Assembly (NCBI RefSeq): GCF_910592395.1
Contig: NC_088323.1
Coordinates: forward strand, 7,998,001-8,062,000
Direction: 5' to 3'
Length of the DNA stretch: 64,000 nt
Origin: Lineus longissimus
Taxonomy: Eukaryota > Nemertea > Pilidiophora > Heteronemertea > Lineidae
In this document: in pieces, positions 11,201 through 22,056 of the stretch
Numbering within the stretch: position 1 is the stretch's first letter
Layout of the letters: every line of letters begins with the position of its first letter
Program-made: the position numbers and the translations under genes
The notes under the pieces: model-generated
Databases searched by the model: none
The model's input: only the letters and a program-made list of their open reading frames with translations
Told to the model about the DNA's origin: nothing

Positions 11201-11655
11201 AATGACGGCTGTTCTGAGGATTAAGATGAACTGCATCATGTGTGGGGAATAAATGAATAACGACTAACACATAGTTACACAGGTGTGGTTCTGACGTGTG
11301 CATTTTATTTTAATTCTTATTGAACGGTATCGCCAATTGTTGGGAACGAAAAATAATTTAAAGGCTTACTGCATTGAATGTCAACATTATCACATCTGTC
11401 GTGACATAATCCGGAAAACCTCAATTGGAGGTATGCAGACAAATTCTGTATTGTGGCCCTTGTACACTTTTTTTACAGCGTCATTGCTACAAATAGTAAA
11501 TCACCCGAGCTAAAATTAATTGCGTGTTTGTTTTGATCTTTTTGTTATCTGTCAGCAAGAATTTGTCAAAATTTATTTCATTATTTCAGTTTTCAATGTG
11601 TAATGTCAGGTACAATCAATAAATTCTCACACATAGTTTTAAAAATTATTTCAAA
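11201..11655. other. Convergent intergenic region of the Harbinger element (copy A)
   Basis: 455 bases between the two stop codons, AT-rich, with an AATAAA on the plus strand near 11250 and another at about 11620. No gene is seen. Confidence 0.6.
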
Positions 11656-12514
11656 TTATTCGAAAACCCGACGAACTAGTTCATTCCGAGCTCTTATCCC
11701 CTCATTGTTGTTCCGGATTATCGCACGGCCGGCATCAACTTCCATGGCATTCATCACATTTTGATCAATCACTTGATTAAAAGGTACCTTTTGTTGAATT
11801 GCGAAATTATGAAGTGCACCACATGCTGCAATAATCCGTGATGCTCTTGCTGGCTGAAACATGATAGGCTTTGTCAGACATCGCCATCGCATCTTCCAGA
11901 CTCCGTTGCACCTTTCAATTGCTGATCGAATACTTTTGTGAGCCCTATTGTAACGATTTTGACCATTATTGCCTGGAGTCGCATATGGTGTAAGAAGCCA
12001 TTTTTTAAGAGGGTATCCAGAGTTCCCAAGAATCCAACTGTCGGGTACCAAGCCATTCTCGAAGCGATCCCATACATGGGAATTCTGTAGGATGAATGAA
12101 TCGTGGCTAGACCCCGGCCACCTTGCATCCAAGTCGAATATCTTTAAGTCGGGGCCACAGACTATCTGAGTGTTGATCGAATGCCAACCGCCACGGTTAA
12201 CGAATGCCGCCTCATTCGCAGGTCTGTGCGGACCAATAACTTCAACATGACTTCCATCTATTAATCCTGCGATGCAAGGAAAGCCACGCCCACGTTCATA
12301 GAATGCTTGTTTTGCTAGCGTGATTTCATCAGCATCCGGCCACTGTATGAAAGTGTCCATCCGATGGATTATGGCATTGGCTACAGTATGGATACAGTTG
12401 CTTGCGCTACGGTTCGACATCCCATGTACGTCGGCAATCATAGGCAGAAATCCGCCTTGGGCAAAGTACCGCACTGCGGTACACAATTGGTGAGAAGGTT
12501 CTAGCGCCTTTGAC
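11656..12514 (-). CDS. Harbinger DDE transposase, exon 2 (copy A)
   Basis: Catalytic part of a HARBI1-type (DDE_4 family) transposase that cuts and pastes the element. Visible acidic residues are D in IDGSHVEV, D in DARWPG..HDS, and E in the AIERCNGVWK region. The exon begins after an intron acceptor (TTTTCTAG on the minus strand) at 12515 and joins exon 1 so that an Arg codon is completed. Exons 1 and 2 together give 362 codons without stops, close to the usual family length. This copy looks intact; its sister in copy C has lost 107 bp. Confidence 0.88.
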
Positions 12515-12633
12515 CTAGAAAAACAACAGGCAACAGTTTTAGCATTTCTCATAGAATGGTGTATAGGAAATTTGTGTTCATCGCATACTATGATAAAATT
12601 GAGCATACATGTATCAATGTATGGGATACGTAC
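12515..12633 (-). other. Intron of the Harbinger transposase (copy A)
   Basis: 119 bp GT-AG intron on the minus strand. The donor is CACAG|GTACGT at 12633 and the acceptor is TTTTCTAG at 12515. Removing it joins the two transposase frames. Confidence 0.8.
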
Positions 12634-12863
12634 CTGTGGCTGAAACTTTCTAAGCTTGGTTTCAGTATGTCCACAAGTCCACCAAATATCTCTTCAGGGA
12701 AACGGTATTTATCGAAGAATTCACCCTCTCGGTACTGTTCAAATGGGTTTATTCTTTGTTTGAATGTTCTCATCACATCAATTCCTCCGTATTGAAGCTG
12801 TTCCTCCACCGCGATGTTGGCTTCGACTCGCCACATCTTGCCCGCCTCGAAGCAAGACCTCAA
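12634..12863 (-). CDS. Harbinger DDE transposase, exon 1 (copy A)
   Basis: Encodes the first 76 residues plus two bases of codon 77, including FEQYREGEFFDKYRFPEEIF, the typical N-terminal segment of HARBI1-like proteins just before the catalytic core. The start ATG is at 12863. It lies close to the right TIR and is transcribed leftward, convergent with the Myb-like gene. Confidence 0.82.
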
Positions 12864-13079
12864 CTAACAGCGCACTAAAGGTGGTCCCGATCACCTTTAC
12901 TGAATTGACCTACCAGCGCCTATCGATATGTCCTCCGATAGCCTAACAAACTTTATATGCGGCTGCCCTAACAACGTTGTTACGTACCGGAGATTCTATG
13001 CGGGGATAGTGCCTATCGGCGGATCCTTAAATCGCCCATAGGCCCTGTTAGCGCTATCGGAGTTTCTGTGCGGTCGGCC

Positions 13080-13556
13080 TACCGCATGAAATCAACTAGC
13101 GCTACGCGTACAATAGAAATCATGCGCAAGATATTCGCGGAACATGGTATCTGTACTGAATTAGTATCAGATAACGGGCCGCAATTCGTATCAGCCGAAT
13201 TTCGAGACTTTCTCAAGGGTAATGGCATAAAACATGTGTTGCCAGCCCCGTATCACCCCAGCACAAACGGACAGGCAGAACGATTCGTCGGAACTTTCAA
13301 AAAGGTGTTTAGAAAGGGTATGAAAGCAAGGGCGGAGAGGCCGACATCATTGAATCATAAACTATGTGAATTTTTGCTGACCTACCGCACCACTCCCCAT
13401 ACCACAACTAAACGTACGCCAGCAGAAATCCTGAGTAGGCGACTGAAAACCCGTCAGGACTTAGTACATCCGGATGCTTCTGAAAGGATTCAAAGACAAG
13501 CATCTGGGAACGTTCGAACCAAAACCACTCGAGAACTTTCCGTGGGTGATTCGTGA
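13080..13556 (+). pseudogene. Gypsy-2 integrase, C-terminal catalytic part (copy A)
   Basis: Continuation of the integrase after the Harbinger insertion. It contains the second catalytic Asp in SDNGPQFVS and the Glu in HPSTNGQAERF, and stops at a TGA at 13554. Weaker pol C-terminal similarity continues to 13859 with a frameshift, and a last basic piece follows the 612 bp insertion at 14472. Confidence 0.85.
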
Positions 13557-13859
13557 TAACCAAGGACTACCGTCAGAGAGCCAATACTTTGGTTACAGGG
13601 GTTGTGACTGAACGTTTAAGTCCATGTTCTTATCATGTTACCGTGGGTGATTTGGTTTGGAAACGACACAAAGATCAGTTGCGCCCAATTGATATCTCAT
13701 TGTTGAAAGACAATAAGGGAGAAAATGATTGAGGGAATTAGGCCTACTGGAGATAGCTCCATGGTGACATTTGAGCCGGAGTCTAGACAGACTGTCAGTA
13801 CTAATGATGAAACGCCAAGTCTGTCTACACCCGGTGTGACAGGAGAGTTCGGTGCCTAG

Positions 13860-14471
13860 TTCATACTCCGACGCACGACCGCCGGCGACCGACGCATGAT
13901 CAAATTCTCGACGCCGACGTCGTGGTGTTGATTCATACTTTCGCGTGGGACGGCGATGGCCATCGGCGTCGGGACGCGCGTTCAGTCAGCGTGCGATATT
14001 AAAGAGTTCAACAAATTTGACTCTCTGCGTCCGATCGCGGCGTCGTACCAATGAATGATCACTTTTCTGGTCATGGGACCAAGGACTCATGTTTATGCAT
14101 ATTTTCAAAGGCGCCTAGTTCAAACTGGAAAGACGGGGAATGGGAATTGATTACGTCGTTTTACGCTTGAGCTTCCTCACATAACGAAGTTAAAATGTCG
14201 GACGCAGAAGAGCTACTAATATGTGAAGTAAAACGTTACATACATATCTCGTCGGTGGCGTTTTCTTCGCATCCTGTAGAGGACAGCCATTGCCTGGACA
14301 TTTAAAATAAGCAGTGCGTCCTCCTCCTCCATTTTGACGTGGCAGAATGGTATAATCGCGTGAGCCTTCATAGTCACGCGATACGACGCCTACAAAATCG
14401 TGCGATGGCATAGGCGACCGACGCAGGACGCTGCGTTCGACGCCGGCGATGGTCGTGCGTCGGAGTATGAA
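13860..14471. mobile_element. 612 bp CGACGCC-rich TIR element (copy A)
   Basis: The ends are inverted repeats starting TTCATACTCCGACGCACGACC, extended with a small gap to GCCGGCG. The interior is unusually rich in CGACGCC-like words near both ends and has no convincing ORF. It interrupts the C-terminus of Gypsy-2 pol. The second copy is at 56180-56791. Confidence 0.78.
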
Positions 14472-14499
14472 TCCACCTTTAGACGATCAACAAGGAGTA

Positions 14500-14632
14500 G
14501 GACAGTAGTAGGTATAATGTCCCTTTCAACGCCCGAAATACGAGGCCCAAAGTCCGAGGGTCCCGGGGCGTTGAAAGGTGCATCATTGACGCCCGCGACA
14601 AATGCCCTCCCGTGATATTGTGCTTGAAGAAT
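14500..14632. repeat. Short repeat with internal inverted repeat, possible LTR piece
   Basis: Contains CCTTTCAACGCCC and its reverse complement about 40 bases apart. The block recurs at 56820-56990 and in inverted orientation at about 29540-29700, each time running to a GCGCTTCG-rich end absent here because BEL/Pao sequence follows. Its identity is unknown. Its position after Gypsy-2 pol would fit an LTR start (TG...). Confidence 0.6.
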
Positions 14633-16074
14633 CTGCCTCTTGGTTCCCATCCCGCCTCTGCACTCTTGGTTCCCATTGGGGTTTCCGGCCAACAATCCTC
14701 ATCCGCATACAAAAAGTCGGGTCCGTCAAACCATACATTCTTGGAAGTGAACTCCCTTGCTGTCATGCCCCTGGTCGCTACGTCTGCCGGGTTCAACACT
14801 CCAGGTACGAACCGCCATTGACTCGGTAGGGTATCGGATTGCAAGTCTGATACTCTGTTGGCTACAAATGTTTTGAACTGACGTGACTGGCTGCGAACCC
14901 AGTGCACCACATCCATACTGTCAGTCCAATACGTCACGTTCATCATAGAATACTTCAAAACGGTGGTTATCTTCTGGGTGAGACGATGACCGAGAACAGC
15001 TGCCATTAATTCCAGTCTTGGGATGCTCACTGTCTTCAATGGAGCGACCCTAGCCTTTGACGCCACCAACGCAAGGTTCACCCCGCCATCTGCCTTCTGC
15101 TGACGGATGTACGTGACGGCGGCATATGCTTTTGAAGAGGCATCACTGAAGGTATGAAGAGTAATCTCGCTGTCAGGCTGTGTGCGGAAGTAGCACCTCG
15201 GTATTGAGATGCCTTCGATCTTCTTCAGCTCAGCAAACCAATCTCTGGCTTCAGCAATCATTCCTGAGGGAAGGGGCTCATCCCACGTCAGTCCAAGCAC
15301 CCATGACTGCTGAAGAACGATCTTGACACGAATGGTGAAGGGTGACAGCCATTGCAAAGGGTCGAACAACGTAGCAACACGACTCAAGAGTGTTCTCTTA
15401 GTCATTACTGCCGGTGGCGCGATGTTTTGGGTGGAGAACTCTAACATATCTGTCGCTGCGTTCCACTTGATTCCCAGTGTCTTAACGCTCGGCATCAAAG
15501 TGGAGTCCTGCAAGTCCACAATGCCTGCTGCACAGTCCTCACGGGGTACACCCTCCAATACTCCTGACTCATTACTACACCAACGGCGGATGAAAAACCC
15601 TGCCTTAAGCAAAAGGGCGCTCAGCTCACATCTCAACTTGATAGTGGCAGCAGTGTCTGGTTGAGAGTCAATGGCGTCATCCATATAAGTATTCTCCTGA
15701 CACACTCTGGCTCCCTCTGGGTACTGATCATGATGAGTTCGTGCGTGACTCTGCAGGACATACTGGGCCAAAAAAGGAGACGCCTTGTCTCCGAAAGTCA
15801 CTCGAGTTGACTCGTAGATCTTGATGGGAGCTGTCAAGTCCAAATCTCTCCATAAATTTCGATGATACGCCCGATCCTTAGGGTTCAACATCACCTGGCT
15901 GAACATCTCCTTGATATCTCCAATCAGCCCCACTGGACCTCGTCGAAACCGTGCTAAAATGTCAAAAATGTCTCGCTGCAGCTTGGGTCCTGCCAACATC
16001 GCATCGTTGAGTGAGACCCCCTGGCACTTGGCGGCTGAGTCGAAGACGATTCGGACCTTTGTAGTCTCTTTATC
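14633..16074 (-). pseudogene. BEL/Pao RT-RNase H fragment
   Basis: In frame with the gag-protease ORF but separated from it by one TAG at 16075-16077. It carries the Pao-type RT with YMDD (in ENTYMDDAIDS), a long connection domain, and an RNase H with SDASSKAYAAV, LELMAAVL and WTDSMDVV. The frame runs into foreign sequence at 14632, so the integrase is missing. Without the stop, gag to RNase H would be one polyprotein, as is normal for this superfamily. Confidence 0.87.
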
Positions 16075-18288
16075 CTACCGTACGACTGGGAAATGTGGCA
16101 AATACCAACCCCCTTCGGCATTAGCAGCTTCAATCTCTTGCAGATACCCCTTCTGGATATTCTGCCTCATCCAGTCGCAGTACTTTTCGGCTAAGTGTGG
16201 TTTCTTGAGGAGAGTACGCTCTATAGACAACAGGCGGCGCCGAGCTTCCTGAAAGTTGTTTGGTAAGTCAGTGGTGTCGCCAACCCACGGAATCGAAACT
16301 TCATAGCGATTGTCTGTGTACACCTTGGAGGCCTCAGTCCTCTTGATGATCGCCCGCTCTTCTGGAGTGAAGTTGGTCTCTGATGTAGTTGTGAACACAT
16401 CCATGTTCCACAATGATCGGAGGCTCTCGTCCAACTGACGATCCGTAATTGTTGAATAAGTATTTGCAGTCGTAACAGAATTGCTGGTCAAAGGAGTGAC
16501 CACCTCAATGGACCCTGTGCATGTCCATCCCAGAGGTGTCAGCCTTGCCACCGGCTCTCCCAGTTGGCCCGGTCGCTCCTCCAATGCTAACGTCAATTCC
16601 GGGTGATCAGCACCAATTAAAATATCGACGGTCTTGCACCAATCTACTCTTGGGAACTCGATTCCCTTCAAATGAGACCATTGATCTCGTAGATGCTGCC
16701 AATTTTGCGGCGGTAGATTCTCACACAACCTGTCAAGAACTCGTGCTCCCACCTTGGCCGTTATCTCGCCGCTCAAGCTTTCGATCGTCATCACCGTCAG
16801 GCCACTACGTAGGGATTTCTTAGGGTCAGTTAAAGTAGATACACTCAAGGCCTGTTCCTGCACAGGGGTGTTTAAGGCTTCTGCTGCAGATCTGGTTATA
16901 TATGTTGAATCTGAGCCATCATCCAACAGCGCGTTCAGTCGTTGACGTTGTCCTCGACTCCCAACTACATAAACTGGGATGACTCGTAGGGCGACCTTGC
17001 TTGGATAAACTCTTCCATCCTTGGCGACTCCAAACATGTTGTTGGCATGGTCTTTAGGCTCGACCGACACATCTGTCTTCGGCTTCCTTCTGTGCAAGTG
17101 ACGATGATGGTTCTTCTGACAGCCGTCAATCCCACACTTGCGGGATCCCTTCTGGCAATCCTTGCCCATATGGTTGCTACACAGGCATCTATAGCACAGG
17201 GCCTTCTCCTTAGCAATGTCCCAACGTTGGCTAGTAGTAGTAGGTGTCCATCTGTCACACTTGACGATGTGATGTGCGGCCTTACACAAAGGGAAGGAAT
17301 ACTGGTTTTCTGCGTCAGCTGGTTTAGACGTCGTCCCGGAGTAAGCGGTCGCAGTCGAAGCATAGGCCGTGCTCTTGTCTGGTCGTTTCACCAACTTGTT
17401 AGCATTAGTCTGGCTTGGTCCCTTGCGGCGTGACTCCCTCAAGTCAGTCATTTCAATCATCAAACATACATGATGGTTGAACCATTTGGCGAATACTGCC
17501 AACCCATCTATCCTCGTCGAAGTGTCCGACTCTGTGTATTTTACCAACAGGGAAACGGGCACCTTCCGCCTCACGAGAGCATACAACGTGTTCTGTCCAA
17601 CTAACTCCTGGGCATGGTCTGTATCTGCTAACTTCGACACTACATCGCATAAATGGTTCGCCAGATCCTCCAATCCCTTCAAATCCTGTTCACTGACCTC
17701 GTTGAGTGCCATCAACTGGTCGATGTATTTCTTCAAGATCCTTGACTCTCCGCCATAGCGCTGATCCAACTTAAAGAGGGCGATAGAGTACTGGGCTTCG
17801 GTAAAACCGAGATTCTCGACCAGCTTGCCGGCGCGTCCTATCAGGGCGTTCTTAAGCATGATCATTTTAAATCTGATCGGGACTTCAGCCTGCTCCACGA
17901 AAACTTCAAACTGTGCCCGCCAATCCTCGTAAAGATCTCGATTACCATCAAACTTCGGTAGGTGAGGCTTAGCGATACCTTGGAAGAACTTTCCAACCTC
18001 TCTGGATCCAGTAGAGTTCTGGCCACCAACCACCCGGGCCGGAGAAGAGCTGTGCGCAGGTTTAGTCAGATGGGAAGAAGTAATCGAATGCACCAATCTC
18101 CCTAACGGATCCTCACGACTCTCATCCGGTACTTCTTGCTCAGGCTGTGGCGGCGTCTTCATCTCAGCTGGTGACCTGCTCGTTATAACTGTCATGGGTA
18201 ACCTCACGTGTCGCGCCGGGTCCTCGGACCACAACTTAGCCTCTAGCCTAGCTCGAGCCGCCTCATCCTCGGCCTCGGCGATTGCCAT
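16075..18288 (-). pseudogene. BEL/Pao gag-protease
   Basis: 737 codons on the minus strand. The N-terminal third is gag with the motif PKFDGNRDLYEDWRAQFEVF, typical of DUF1759. Cys/His knuckles follow (CYRCLCSNHMGKDC and a second CHHC-like group). The protease has LLDDGSDSTYI (DDGS instead of DTGS, usual in Pao). The first ATG is at 18288, but the frame is open further upstream with a helical sequence, so the true N-terminus is probably lost. A TAG ends the frame before RT. Confidence 0.85.
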
Positions 18289-18345
18289 CTTGTGTTGAGC
18301 CTCCTTAACAGCCAGTTCCGCCGCATATCTTCTCTTTTCTTGAGA

Positions 18346-18556
18346 CTAATTTAAAGAGGTTACACTTTTATTTTGAATTGGAAAACAGCCCACAGGACTG
18401 ACTTTTCACTGAGTAATAAGTGTGCCCTTCGAAGGTTAAGTCTCCTTCTGGATTTGCTTCCATAGATGCCTTGTTCAGGATATCATCTGACCGATGCCTG
18501 GTCAAGCACAGACTGTATCCGGTGGTGTACATTTCCCCGTCTTTGTCACCCTTTTT
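18346..18556. other. Spacer, nothing recognised
   Basis: Short junction sequence between the BEL/Pao fragment and a dispersed repeat. No gene, repeat or LTR signature was found. Confidence 0.5.
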
Positions 18557-18607
18557 AGCTCACTTCTTAGCAGAGGTGAGCTTATCCCATACCGTGGCGT
18601 CCGTCGT

Positions 18608-18642
<35 letters not shown>

Positions 18643-19681
18643 CGTCGTCCGTTAGCAGGGCACGTTTCGTAACTGTTAGAGCTATTGAGATGAAACATTG
18701 GTACACATGTACCCTTATGTAATGACACCTTGGAGACCATGTTTCGGTCCGATTCGTTTCATGGTTTGGCCACCAGGGGGCCAAACGTTAAAAGTGAAAA
18801 TATGCAATATCTCCCTTAATAGTAGTCGGGAAATTTTGAAAAAAATATGGTAGGTACTTCTAGCAAAGGTGCATCATATATCCTCCGGGTTTTTGATTTG
18901 ACCTCCTTTTCAAAGTCACAGAGGTCAAATGGTGTAAATTGGCCGTTAGGATGTAACGATGGCACGTTTCTAAACTGCAATGACTATTGATACCAAATTT
19001 TGGTACACATTTACCCCTTAGTCAGGTGATCTCAGGGACTGAAGTTTGGTCCAATATGATTCACCACTTGACCACCAGGGGGCAAAATCCAAAAACCTTA
19101 AAAATGTGATTATTCCTTAACTTCTTGCCTGATTGCCACCAATTTGATATCATGGGTACATCTAACCACCATACAGTATATGTCACACAGGTTTTTAATT
19201 TGACCTTCTTGTCAAGGTCACAGAGGTCAAATGGCATAAATTCGCCGTCAGGCCATAACTATGGCACGTTTCTTAACTGCAATGACTATTGATCACAAAT
19301 TAAGTACACATGTACCCCTTGGTCAGGTGATCTCAGGTACCGAAGTTTGGTGCGATCTGATTTGCCGTTTGGCCTCCAGGGAGGGGGCCAAATCCTAAAT
19401 TCTTCAAAATGCCATTATTCCTAGTAATGACTTGCCCGATTGGCACCAATTTTATATCATAGGTACATCTAATTCTAACAACCATTCAATGTGTCACCCG
19501 GGTCTTCTTTGATTTGACCTACTTTTCAAGGTCACAGAGGTCAAATGTACTGTAAATTGGCCATTTTGGGGAAATTGTAATTGCTTGGACCTACATCAAA
19601 CCTAACACTACATGACACAATACCATGCTCTTTATCCATATTTCCTCCACATGAGGTGAGCACAATGGCCCTGGCCATTTC
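18557..19681. repeat. Dispersed repeat, second copy (terminal hairpin plus (CGT)n)
   Basis: Same family as 4657-5826, with the hairpin at 18557-18582 (one G-T pair). It carries the CCACCAGGGGGC core at 18767-18781 and about 19068-19083, and AGGTCACAGAGGTCA near 19216 and 19527. It differs from the other copies by scattered substitutions and a much shorter triplet array (18601-18651). It is outside the duplicated block, so it marks an independent insertion. Confidence 0.85.
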
Positions 19682-20431
19682 GTTTATTCAGTCAGTGTTA
19701 ATTTCTCTTCTCTTTTTTTACAGATTTACTGTTGTTGGTTATTGCACATGGTTGGCACATTTCAAGTCCAGGAAAGCACTTACTGTTCCCACATTCAGAG
19801 TTAGGTGTGCTTACTCGTTTTACTGCTTTCCATTCCCGGAGAGCGTTATCAAATATCTGCCGCAAGGCAACAAATATCTGCCGCAAGGCGCTTCAAATAT
19901 CTGCCGAAAGGCATCAAATATCTGTCACACCAATAAAGTTCATTTTGTTAACCAACTCTTTATCTCCTTTTCTTCACATACAAAAAAGACCGTCCCAAAC
20001 ATTTGGCTGCATCCACTTCATCAATGTCCAGACAACAGTCGGTTCATTTGACCATTGTAAAGCACCAGGCCCCACCTCACAAAATACACTGTAATAATTA
20101 TGTACCTTGTGTCCATGTGCATGTTATTAGTTCCACCTACGCTGCATGAAGACAAGGACTCCACTCTTTGACGTCGCCACACAACTCCTTGACGTCATCA
20201 CACACCCCACTACTGCAACGGCAATAGAAATGACTTTACGTCATATAGCAGGGTGACGTCAACTCAGTACTTCAGCATGCACTGATATAGCAAGAAGGTC
20301 TTCGCACCAGCACTTCTGCGTGCTAGACGTTATAGCTTCACGTTGCCTCATAATAACGGTACCGACACACACTTGGCCCTTGCCTTCACCTATCCATTTC
20401 AGCTGAGCGCCAGGCCCTTGGGCCTCTTGTT
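19682..20431. other. Unannotated spacer with a small tandem repeat and two CRE palindromes
   Basis: There is no convincing gene. About four copies of an AAATATCTGCCGCAAGGC-like unit of 18-21 bp lie at 19849-19925. Two perfect TGACGTCA palindromes (20190-20197 and 20254-20261), with two further ACGTCR half-forms, are within 100 bp. The short ORFs that cross the region are not credible proteins. Confidence 0.45.
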
Positions 20432-22056
20432 GGCTCACCGTCTAGGTGAGTCTATAAAATACCGCAGTGTCCGTCGTCCGTTGTCCTATTTCAAAAACAG
20501 TGGCACCGCTAGGGCTATGAACTTGAAACTTTGTACACATGACCCCTCAGGTCAGGCGACCTCTGACAATGAATTTCAGTCCGATCTAAATTCTCAACTT
20601 GGCCACCAGGGGGCTAGAAGTGGAAACCTAAAAAGTGTGATATCTCTCTTATGAGTGACCCGTTTTCGATAAAATTTTTATGGTAGGTACTCCTAGCAAG
20701 GATACTTCCCATGTCGTACGGGTTTTAGATTCGACCTAGTTTTTAAGGTCACAGAGGTCAGTCAAATGGTGTAAATTGGCCGTTTGAGTGTAACTATGGC
20801 ACGTTTCTTAACCGCTAAAGCTATGAACTTGAAATTTGGTGCACATGACTCCCTTTGTTATATAACCGCAGACACCGAATTTCGGTCTGATCTGATTCTA
20901 GACTTGGCCACCAGGGGGCTAAAACTAAAAAAGGTAAAAGTGCAATATCTTGCTAATTATTGCCTTGCTTTCGATGAAATGTTAATAGTAGGAACTCCTA
21001 GCAAGGATACGTCACATATCCTATGGGCTTTTGATTTGACCTGGTTTTCAAGGTCACAGAGGTCAGTCAAATGTTGTAAATTGGCCGTTCGAGTGTAACT
21101 ATGGCACATTTCTTAACCGCTTAAGCTATGAACTTGAAATTTTATGCACATGACTCCCTTTGTTATATAACCGCAGGCACCGAATTTCGGTCTGATCTGA
21201 TTCTAGACTTGGCCACCAGGGGGCTAAAACTAAAAAAAGGTAAAAGTGCAATATCTTGCTAATTATTGCCTTGCTTTCGATGAAATGTTAATAGTAGGAA
21301 CTCCTAGCAAGGATACATCACATATCCTATGGGCTTTTGATTTGACCTAGTTTTCAAGGTCACAGAGGTCAGTCAAATGTTGTAAATTGGCCGTTCGGGT
21401 GTAACTATGGCACATTTCTTAACCGCTTAAGCTATGAACTTGAAATTTGAAACACATGACTCCCTATGTCATGTAACCGCGGACACCAAATTTCGATCCA
21501 ATCTGATTCTCGACTTGGCCACCAGGGGGCCAGAAGTGGAAACCTGAAAGGTGTGATATCTCTCTTATGACTGACTCGTTTTCGATAACATTTTGATGGT
21601 AGGTTCTCCTAGCAAAGATACATCACATATCCTACGGGTTTTTGATTTGTCCAAATTTTCAATGTCGCATAGGTCAAATGGCGTAAATTGGTCGTTTCAG
21701 TGTAACTATGGCACGTTTCTTAACCGCAAAAGCTTTGAACTTGAAATTGAAGTACACATGACTCCCTACGTCATGTAACCTCGGACACCAAATTTCGATC
21801 CGATCTTATTCTCGACTTGGCCACCAGGAGGCCAAAACTAAAAAAGGGAAAAAGTGCAATATCTCGCTTAGCCTATTAGTGACTTGTTTTCGATGATATA
21901 TGTGTGGACGTTACTCCAAGCAACGATACATCTCATGTCGTACCGACTTTGGTTTGACCTACATACTCTACATGTTGCACATTTCTTAACCAGGATGAAT
22001 TCCTAACCGCCAAATATTGATACGGTGAGCACAATGCCCCTTGACGATTTCATTTT
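20432..22056. repeat. Tandem dispersed-repeat array of about 300-bp units
   Basis: It opens with a CTCACC/GGTGAG hairpin and a GTCCGTCGTCCG tract, then runs through four to five units of about 301-306 bp. The phase marker ATGGCAC falls near 20795, 21101, 21407 and 21708. It ends GGTGAGCACAATGCCCCTTG. Units carry TTGGCCACCAGGGGGC (20600, 20905, 21210, 21516; one degenerate at 21817) and AGGTCACAGAGGTCA. It is related to, but distinct from, the 4657-5826 family. It is non-coding. Confidence 0.85.

Larger units (their letters stand above)
9573..13079. mobile_element. PIF/Harbinger DNA transposon, complete two-gene element (copy A)
   Basis: A 3.5 kb element bounded by 26-base inverted repeats (9573-9598 and 13054-13079, one mismatch) that start GGCCGACCGCA. 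Further sub-terminal repeats lie inside both ends. It carries the two genes expected of Harbinger: a Myb/SANT-like DNA-binding protein on the plus strand and a DDE transposase on the minus strand, convergent. It sits in the integrase domain of Gypsy-2. The target duplication could not be resolved because the ends share GGCC with the host site. Confidence 0.9.
6385..14500 (+). mobile_element. Decayed Ty3/Gypsy element (Gypsy-2), copy A, with two nested insertions
   Basis: Gag, protease, reverse transcriptase, RNase H and integrase follow in Metaviridae order on the plus strand. The integrase is cut by a Harbinger element (9573-13079), and the pol C-terminus by a 612 bp TIR element (13860-14471). 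Frameshifts and a shared nonsense codon show that it was dead before the segmental duplication. I could not delimit LTRs. The sequence after 14500 starts TGTCCCTTTCAACGCCC and recurs at 29560-29700 and 56820-56990, so it could be part of an LTR, but this is unproven. Confidence 0.8.
1..14632. repeat. Segmental duplication, copy A
   Basis: This whole stretch recurs in the same orientation at 32423-56952. The order is the same in both: peptide-gene intron and exon 2, minisatellite, TIR element, dispersed repeat, decayed Gypsy element, nested Harbinger element, 612 bp TIR element. Aligned stretches differ by scattered substitutions and small indels. Copy A lacks the young Gypsy element present in copy C, and copy C lacks about 0.65 kb (A 5541-6193) and 107 bp (A about 12363-12469). 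The left end of the duplication lies at or beyond the window edge. The right end is sharp at 14632, where copy A passes into BEL/Pao sequence. Confidence 0.92.
14633..18345 (-). mobile_element. Truncated BEL/Pao retrotransposon
   Basis: Minus-strand gag-pol of the BEL/Pao superfamily, cut at both ends. The left cut at 14633 removes the integrase and the 3' LTR. At the right end the gag N-terminus fades at about 18345 with no LTR. Domain order is gag (DUF1759-like), CCHC knuckles, aspartic protease (DUF1758-like), RT and RNase H. It is present once in the window. Confidence 0.88.
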
